Position numbers and translations under genes: made by a program. From the NCBI GenBank assembly GCA_963693085.1, contig OY856409.1:1533909372-1533973371 (forward strand): a stretch of 64,000 nucleotides of DNA, in the 5' to 3' direction. Of the stretch, positions 56,449-64,000 are shown piece by piece. The notes beneath the pieces are model-generated. The model did not search any database. It saw only the letters and a list, made by a program, of their open reading frames with translations, and was not told the DNA's origin. Position 1 is the first letter of the stretch. Each line of letters starts with the position of its first letter. This stretch comes from Alisma plantago-aquatica (lineage: Eukaryota; Streptophyta; Magnoliopsida; Alismatales; Alismataceae).

Positions 56449-58032
56449 TGTTGGATCCTAGATGGGTGATTAGATGCTCTAGATGGGGGTTGAATAGAGC
56501 TGAAAGAACTTAAACAAAACTCATTAAACCTTCAAAATATATGACAAGATAAGGTTGCTAAATAGGCAATTTGAGTGCAACTAAATCATGCATAGCAAGG
56601 ATAAGAGAGATTGAACATGCATCAATTAGACAAGCTATTTAGAGTGGTTCCACACTTCAAGCTAGAAGTGTGTCAGTCCACTTGCCTAGAGAGGTCAACT
56701 TCTAGGACTTCCAACAATTGCACTCTTATATTCACTAATAAGACTTACAATACATGACCAACAAAGGACTTACCTATCCAATACAAAGATTCTTCAACCT
56801 TACCAAGGACTTACCCACTTTGCAAGAGTCTTTGGCCTTCTCCAAGGACTTACACACTCTTTCACAAGTCTTCGGCCTTGTAGGAATTACCCACTCTTCT
56901 TGGATCTTCCCCCTTTGACTTCACCTTCACTCGGAGAAGCTTCCACCAAGGACTTACCCACTTGAGCTTGAGTCTTCTGCCTTCTCCAAGGGCTTACTCA
57001 CTCTAGCTCCAAGTCTTCGGCCTTGATCTTCACCAAGGGACTCCTTCTCTTGTTCTTCTTCACCTCTCTTGGACAAGAGAGAGAACCTTCATCTTCATGG
57101 TTAAAAGAAGAGATAGGAGGTGGTGGAAGTGAGAGCCTCACAAGATATACATGTATGACTAGCTCTCTTACAGATTTCCTACTCACTCTAATGGATGTAG
57201 AAAGTGATTAAGCTTAGAGAGAGAGGAGGTTGTAGGATCACTCAACTATAGAATAGGAACCTTCATAGTGAATGCTCTACCTTGGAATGAAGCCCAAGGG
57301 GTCTTATTTATAGTTGGGGATGCCTCTTAACCTTTGGGAACACTTGTGAACGAAAACTAGCCGTTTTGTGGCTTGCAACGGATCTATTTTCACTTGTTGC
57401 AACTTCACAACGTCTAGAAACACTTTTCCGCACTTTTCTGTACAGTGCATTCGGTCGAGTTTCTATATGTGTAACTCAACTGATGCAATCTTCAGAAAAT
57501 CAGCCCAGGTGGATCGGTCGAGTTTCAGGGTGAGAAACTGGACCGATGCAATCTTCAGAAAATCAGCCCAGGTGGATCGGTCAAGTTTCAGGGTGGGAAA
57601 CTGGACCGATGCAGTCTTCAGAAAATCAGCCCAGGTGGATCGGTCGAGTTTCAGGGTGGGAAACTGGACCGATCAAGTGCCTGTAATTGATTTTCAAAGT
57701 TGCATTAAAAGTGCTCTAATATTCGATCTAAGTGTTCCTGATATTTTTCTAAGCTTAATTACAAGTCATACAATCATTACAAGTGATTTACAACATGATT
57801 CTAATGGATATACATCATATTACAAAAACGTGCACTTGTATGACTTTGACTTGTCTTTTCTCCAATTTGAGATGCGCAAGTTAGGGCAATTGGAGTGTGT
57901 CTATACCTAATCTGAAATTACTCAAGTAGAAGCATTAGACACTAATACGTGGAATGGTTAGTCATCATCAAAACTCAGGTTTAGTCAATTTAGACGTGAG
58001 TCACCATTGACCTAATTGACCTTGAGTCAACA
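56449..58032 (-). mobile_element. Gag-only copia copy 2, 3' LTR
   Basis: 1,584 bp from TGTTGGATCCTAGATGGG to CCTTGAGTCAACA on the plus strand. On its own strand it starts TGTTGACTCAAGG after the polypurine tract AAAAAGGGGGAGAA (58033-58046). A minus-strand TATA box TATAAATAAG lies at 57303-57312. The U3 array occupies 57447-57677. It matches 61880-62886 and 33279-33559. Confidence 0.92.
57447..57677. repeat. 63 bp tandem repeats with ATCGGTC...GACCGAT hairpins (U3)
   Basis: About three and a half units, 63 bp apart (CAGCCCAGGT at 57501, 57564 and 57627). Each unit contains ATCGGTCGAGTTTC and GAAACTGGACCGAT, 14 bp arms with 13 matches and an 8-base loop. The array lies about 135 bp upstream of the TATA box on the element's strand. 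The 5' LTR copy is lost beyond 62886, so the array cannot be compared. Confidence 0.92.
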
Positions 58033-61000
58033 TTCTCCCCCTTTTTGAAGATGACAAACCATTCCATAAATGTATTGAAAGCATTTAAGTAAATTCATAC
58101 CTTTGGAGAAACTTAGGAGTTTCAATAGATGGAGTTAATATGCTCCCCCTCAATTGATGTGCATGGTGTTTTCATACTCCCCCTCAATTGATGTTATTTC
58201 TCCTGCATGGTTAGCTTTCATAACATCTATAGAATACTATGTCTTCTACTCATATATGTTCTACACATATATGTCTTCTCCCCTTTACCTTCTCCCTTTA
58301 CATGGACATGCTTCTCCTCTTCATGTAAGACCTGCCTTCTTCCTCTTTTTAAAAGAAGACATACTTTTCTCCCCCTTTGTCATTTCAAAAAGTGGGGTTA
58401 TGAAGAAATAAGAAACATCACTTGTTAAAAAGAAAGGAGAGAACACAAATATATATAAGGAGAGTAGAAGAGCACAGATAGGGGCTTGTCCAAGCATCGA
58501 AAGAAAAGCAAGTTAAATCATATACTTGAACAACCCAAAAATACAAGATAAAGTGCTGCAGAAAAACAATAAATCACAATTTTGACCCTCAAGATGATGG
58601 AATTTGACCAAAAACCATCGGAGCTCATGGCAAAGCAATGAGTCTTTCTCAGAAGGTTGTTTCTGCATGAAAAACACTAGTCTTGCACCAAAAACTGAAA
58701 CTGGAGCAAAATCTACAAAAAAAATCCATAAATACTCCAATTTCTACATATAAAGTAGCTCTATGTGCCCTGCATCACAATGTTATGCAAGCAACTCAAG
58801 ATAGTAGATATGCAATTCAAGGAACAATCTTGAGCATATATGAGATAAGATACAAGCATAGAATATAGATGAGAAAAGATGGCAATTTTAAACAAGGCTA
58901 GAACTTACATGTATATGAACTACTAGTAGATGATATCACAAGTTAGGACTACTAGTAGGATCTAGATCATAGCAAGAGATACTAAAAGATACACAAGATA
59001 AAGCAAGCTATGAGTAGATGTATAGATATATCCAAACAAAGAGATATGCAGATTTAGAAATATGAGAGGATATAGCTCACTAGATATGCATCCTTACCAT
59101 AAGATGATTACCCCTAAGAACCTCAAGGTTGTATCAAAACAAGATATACACCTAGATAGATGTAGCAAGTTAGAGCATAATGGAAGCAATTTAAAACACA
59201 ACCAAGAGATCCATAGAGATCATCATCAAAATCTGCAAGACAACTCAAAGCAAGTAATTGCAACATATAGATATACCAATTTAGAGCAATTAGAGAGATA
59301 GAGTTGTAAGCAAGATAGGAAATTTAGAACATGGCAATATGCATATATAAAGATACCAAGGGAGTGCCAAAGAATAAGGCTATTGGTTGAGAAAATCTAG
59401 TTGAGAGAGAAATTCTCATCCAATAAGCCAACTGTGTATTCTGTGCACAGTGTTATCGTTCGAGTTCGGTGCATGGACAACTCGACCGATGACAGCTGTT
59501 GGCAACACTCTTGGTGCCTATCGGTCGAGTTTCAATAGGTCAAACTCGACCGACATATCAGCTGTCAAGAAGCACATATATTTCATAAAAACATATTCAA
59601 AGGCATGCTAAAAATACAAACCATATCCAAACATGTCTAAGTAAGTTAGTAATGCACTATAGAAGCATTAGAAACAGTTTTTGACAAATAGTGTGAAGAG
59701 AATCACAAAATACCACTTTTGACTCAAAAACTATATGTATAGTGCACACTAACTTGACCAAAACATGTTATAAATGGTTATAAGCAATAAAACCTTTACC
59801 TTTGTGCTTACCATTGATTTTTCCACTTGTTGTCGCCCTCCACACATCTCACCTTTCTTCTTTCATGTGGATTGAGAAGTCAATTTTCAATTCAATAGCT
59901 CAAGTCAATCCATTTGCAAGTACCTACAAGAAGAAAGATGAAATGGTCCCCAATCATGTTTTTGGGTCCGGAGGAGTTAGCTTAGCAACCCAAATCCTAT
60001 TGCTCTTGGGTTCTTTCCTAAAAGTACAACAATTAGAGTAATGACCTAATTCATTGCAATAGTTGCATGTGCCCATAGTCTTGGAACTAGAGGATTCTCC
60101 ATGGAATATTGGAGGTCCTTTATCTTTGTTGTTCCCTTGACTACTATCATACCCTAAACCATGTCTACCAATTTGTTTAGTAGTATGGTCTAGGATTTGA
60201 TTAAGATTCTTTTTACCCACTAAGAATCTTTGCAAAGAAGATCTCAAACTGTCATTATCATGCTTAAGAGAAGCAATAGTCGAAGACAATTGATTAATAT
60301 TATCTCTAGCATGCAAAAGATCATTTTCTAAGCAAAGAGATTTAGTTGAAAAAGAGTCTCTATCAATATGAAGAGCAGCAACATCATTCTCTCTATTTGT
60401 AGAACTAGAACAAGATTCAGGCCCATTGATTTTAGCAAGAAAGGATGCATTTTCTATTTCTAATTCATGCAAAACAAAGTCTTTGTCCTTGTTTTCAGAT
60501 TTAAGAACATCAATGTCATGCATGAGAGCATCAACAATTAAAGTATGCTCTTCATTAGAACTAGACATGAGAGGTTGAGCTTCTAGAAATTTAATCTTAT
60601 CAAGTAAACTAGCATTTTTCAAGTTTAAGAGAGTCGACTTGGCTAAGATAATCAATTTTATGATTAAGCAAGCAAGAATTAGCATATTTAAGATCATCTA
60701 GTTCTACATACAAATTATCAACAATTTTAGCAAGCTTTTTCCTTTTCTTTTGAGAAGACTTAAGAGATGCACAAATATCATGAATGAGATCAATCAATGA
60801 TTCTTTATCTAAAGAGTCTAGATTTACCTAATTTGAGTCTTCACTTGTTAATGCTACAAGAGCAAATGACATTCTCCTTCATCACTAGAGCTTGAGCTTG
60901 ATCCTTCACATGAATCTTCACTTGAGCTTGAGTTGGAGGAGCCACTTGAGCTTGAGTGCCTTTTCTCCTTCTTATGAAGATGGGTCTTTTTGCCTTGTGG

Positions 61001-61879
61001 GCAATCTTCCTTGTAGTGACCCTTCTTTCCACATGTGAAGCACCGGATGGAGGAGGACTTTCCTTTGTAGAGTCTACCCTTGGAGTACATGGCATCTTCT
61101 TTAGCTTGAGAGGATGGAGAGATTTGTTCCATGATAGCTTCAATTTGAGCCTTTATTTTAGCCTTCTTCATTCTCTTTATCTCTTTCTTCTCTTGTCTTT
61201 CTACTTCCTCCCTCTTGTCAAGCGTGGCTTCATGTGCTTGTAGATTTCCAATGAGCTCTTCAATAGGAATATCCCTAAGCGACCTTTCTTCTTCAATGGA
61301 AGTCACCTTAGATTCCCATCTCTTGGGGAGAGTTATAAGGATCTTTGAGTTGATCTCTCCACTAGAAATAGGATGTCCTAGAATAGCAAGACCATTCAAG
61401 ATGGTGTTGAGCCTTGAGTACATGTTGGATATGCTCTCCTCCTTTCCCATCTTGAAGTTCTCAAGCAGCCCTTTGAGCATGTAGACTTTGCTTTCCTTCA
61501 CTTGATTTGTCCCTTCATAAGTGATGCAAAGCTTTCTCCATACCTCATAGGCCGTCTCACAAGAAGAAATCTAGTTGAACTCGGTGGGGGTCATGGAGGC
61601 ATAAAGGATGTGCATGTCTCTAGCGTTCAAAGTTGCTTTCATCAAGGTGGATTCATCCCATTCTTCAATATTTGTCTCTGGTAGAATGTATGGGTCGTTC
61701 ACCATTTGCCACATATCGAGACTTGATCCTTGGATGTAGAATTGAAGTCTTCTTCTCCAATAGAGGAAATTGCTCCCATCAAAGATTGGAAGGCTGGTCG
61801 AGTATCTCCCTCCTGGGTAGTCACCCATCTTCTCCTACTTTTTCAAGTATGCTTGGAGAAGACCCACTCTGATACCACT
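58033..61879 (-). mobile_element. Gag-only copia element (TR-GAG type), copy 2, internal region
   Basis: 3,847 bp between LTRs. In element order: PBS (61864-61877, TGGTATCAGAGTGG), gag (61828 to 59954), non-coding 3' region (59953-58033). No DSG protease, DDE integrase or YVDD motif is present on either strand. The non-coding part includes AGATATGCA and AGCAAGATA-type repeats, the CGGTCGAGTT pairs (59455-59560) and GACAAAGGGGGAGAAA-like tracts (about 58370). The structure equals copy 1, so the pol-less state belongs to the family. Confidence 0.92.
59954..61828 (-). pseudogene. Gag of gag-only copia element, copy 2
   Basis: Starts MGDYPGG (61828). TAG at 61571-61573 follows MTPTEFN. The next frame (61501-60854, 215 codons) is clean: ESKVYMLKGLLENFKMGKEE, ERSLRDIPIEELIGNLQAHE, a basic coiled coil, then an intact CCHC knuckle CFTCGKKGHYKEDC and an acidic Ser-rich tail. 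The frame then breaks. 60697-59954 gives a second part with long coiled coil, QIGRHGLGYDSS, and a second intact knuckle CNYCNELGHYSNCC, ending WVAKLTPPDPKT. Two knuckles and the W-V end fit SIRE-lineage gag. Protease does not follow. Confidence 0.9.
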
Positions 61880-62886
61880 TGTTGGATCCTAGATGGGTGA
61901 TTAGACGCTCTAGAGGGGGGGGTGAATAGAGCTGAAAGCACTTAAACAAAACTCATTAAACCTTCAAAATATATGACAAGATAAGGTTGCTAAATAGGCA
62001 ATTTGAGTGCAACTAAATCATGCATAGCAAGGATAAGAGAGATTGAACATGCACCAATTAGACAAACTATTTAGAGTGGTTCCACACTTCAAACTAGAAG
62101 TGTGTCAGTCCACTTGCCTAGAGAGGTCAACCTCTAGGACTTCCAACAATTGCACTCTTATATTCACTAATAAGACTTACAATACATGACCAACAAAGCA
62201 CTTACCTATCCAATACAAAGAGTCTTCAACCTTACCAAGGACTTACCCACTTTGCAAGAGTCTTCGGCCTTCTCCAAGGACTTATCCACTCTTGCACAAG
62301 TCTTCGGCCTTGTAGGAATTACCCACTCTTCTTGGATCTTCCGCCTTTGACTTCACCTTCACTCGGAGAAGCTTCCACCAAGGACTTACCCACTTGATCT
62401 TGAGTCTTCTGCCTTCTCCAAGGGCTTACCCACTCTAGCTCCAAGTCTTCGGCCTTGATCTTCACCAAGGGACTCCTTCCCTTGTTCTTCTTCACCTCTC
62501 TTGGACAAGAGAGAGAACCTTCATCTTCATGGTTGAAAGAAGAGATAGGAGGTGGTGGAAGTGAGAGCCTTACAAGATATACATATATGACTAGCTCTCT
62601 TACAGATTTCCTACTCAGTCTAATGAATGTAGGAAGTGATTAAGCTTAGAGAGAGAGAGGAGGTTGTAGGATCACTCAACTATAGAATAGGAACCTTGAT
62701 AGTGAATGCTCTACCTTGGAATGAAGCCCAAGGGGTCCTATTTATAGTTGGGGATGCCTCTTAATCTTTGGGAACACTTGTGAACAAAAACTAGCCATTT
62801 TGTGGCTTGCAACAGATCTATTTTCACTTGTTGCAACTCCAAAATGGCTAGAAACACTTTTCTGCACTTTTCCGTACAGTGCATTC
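61880..62886 (-). mobile_element. Gag-only copia copy 2, 5' LTR (interrupted)
   Basis: Matches 56449-57445 closely. It stops after CCGTACAGTGCATTC, where the other LTR continues GGTCGAG, and gypsy C begins TATGGGCTCC. The rest of this LTR, including its U3 array, would lie beyond gypsy C. Confidence 0.92.
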
Positions 62887-64000
62887 TATGGGCTCCGATC
62901 TCCAAACCACGAATTAATCCCAATTTAAACATGTGCGGAAGCAATCGATAAACAGCGGAAGACAAAAATCACGGGAAATTAAAACTTTTCGAGACAAGAG
63001 CTTGAAACCACAAACCTTTTCCATAGAAAAAGGATTTAAACTGTATACAACTCTGTCAAAAATACTTCTTGAGTAATTATATACATCATGATACAAAAAT
63101 TCTCAAGAACTCATAACCAAAACACTCCAAGACCTGAGAGTATAGAGGACACATAGAACTGACTCTAACTACACCATAAAGCAGGCTGAGTCTCCACCTG
63201 AGATTTACTGCTCCTGGTGCTGATGTTGCTGGGATTGGTCACCTGTGTTCTTGTTTCTCCGTCTTCGACGACCACCTAAAAAGTTGAAGTCTACGGGGCG
63301 AGACAATTATACATAATTGCCCCAGCGAGAGTTATAACTCTCCACTAGAAGCTTTATAAGCAAAGCAAGGAATAAATTAAGCAATAAAAGCCTTCAAGGT
63401 ATTCATTAGCAGTTTTGACGACAAGCCAGAGTTCAATCATTTATGAAATATGAAGAACATCTACACTATTCAATGTAACATCAATCAAATAACTCGTAGA
63501 TAACTCTAACAGATATACTACGCTGTTGATTATGTTTTTCAAACAGTATTATGCCCCGTGGAGATGAGGCATACCACTCATACTCCAACTGATCGCTAAG
63601 AAGTCACATCAATATCATACATAGGTCATTAAAAGAGTCGGATTCTTATGACCTCATCTTCCTCAGTCAGTTAGAGGATTGTTTGTTAGACATCTGGCGG
63701 GATGTCTTTTATAATAGCTCACCAGGGTAAACTGGTCCTTCGCTTTTTTAGAGTTACAGTGGCGTTCTGTACTCTCTTCGCCATCGAAAGATTTCTTGTT
63801 TATCTTTCATCGATGCGGTGGTTGTGTCTTTAAGGGAGAGTAGTGATACATCTCACCTTTTGGACTTGTGGTGGGGTTTGATGGACTACAAGAATCTACA
63901 TCAAAACCTCTCACCTTGGATATCTTTTAGTGAAGGTATGACGGACTATAAAAATCTACATCAATTCCTACACTAGGATGTAAGGTTCTACACATCCATG
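62887..64000 (-). mobile_element. Gypsy C LTR, partial
   Basis: Begins TATGGGCTCCGATC, the counterpart of the gypsy A terminus TGTGGGCTCTGATC (first dinucleotide changed). It follows the same order of landmarks: GCGGAAGCAATCG, a block before GGTTGAAG-like AAGTTGAAGTCTACGGGG with CGAGACAATT, and GCCCCGTGGAGATGAGGC near 63550. It runs off the window, so solo LTR versus full element is undetermined. No coding sequence. Confidence 0.85.

Noticed and set aside
57368..57910. 180-codon ORF with internal repeats
   Set aside because: The repeated peptide simply translates the 63 bp U3 repeat of the copia LTR, on the strand opposite to the element.

Overview
This is a plant nuclear window (seed plant, almost certainly an angiosperm) built almost entirely of nested, decayed transposable elements. 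Plant origin is shown by Ty3/gypsy elements primed by initiator-Met or Asp tRNA, a SIRE-type Ty1/copia element, a Cassandra TRIM with 5S rRNA sequence in its LTRs, an En/Spm (CACTA) transposon with a Transposase_24/Ulp1 gene, a Helitron Rep remnant and two hAT elements. I see no convincing host gene. The species cannot be named from this sequence.

Layout. 1-13393 is a minus-strand gypsy element (A): part of pol, gag, a Met-tRNA PBS and one very long LTR (2371-13393). A 6.3 kb CACTA element (6353-12665, TSD AAG) sits in that LTR. Element A itself interrupts the 3' LTR of an Athila-like element (about 13394-21504, minus strand, Asp-tRNA PBS). 21505-23409 holds an LTR-like tail joined to a tandem Cassandra array (three LTRs, three internal regions). 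23410-28838 is a second minus-strand gypsy element (B), followed by an opposite-strand gypsy gag fragment (28842-29718).

29719-33559 is copy 1 of a non-autonomous, gag-only copia family (TR-GAG type). 33560-36451 is a truncated Asp-primed gypsy element (gag plus LTR). It interrupts the 5' LTR of a plus-strand SIRE-like copia element (36452-46850), which carries gag, pol, an extra ORF behind its own promoter-like block, and a 3' LTR. 46851-54950 is a patchwork: a 681 bp hAT, a Helitron Rep fragment, a 606 bp hAT, a direct duplication and GC-rich unassigned DNA. About 55020-56448 is a degenerate minisatellite with a unit near 20 bp. 56449-62886 is copy 2 of the gag-only copia family. Its 5' LTR is broken at 62887 by the LTR of a third gypsy element (C), which runs off the window.

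Most notable pattern. Several LTR families with unrelated sequences carry arrays of short inverted repeats in U3, on the upstream side of the TATA box. The motifs differ by family (CGATACCATCG, AAACGGTCTTGAGACCGTTT, GGTCGAGTTTC, CTCAGTCGA) but the geometry is similar. In the SIRE-like element, similar blocks also occur internally, and one sits directly upstream of a TATA box and a pyrimidine-rich leader before the extra ORF. Almost every coding region is broken by stops or frameshifts, so the genes listed are remnants unless stated otherwise.
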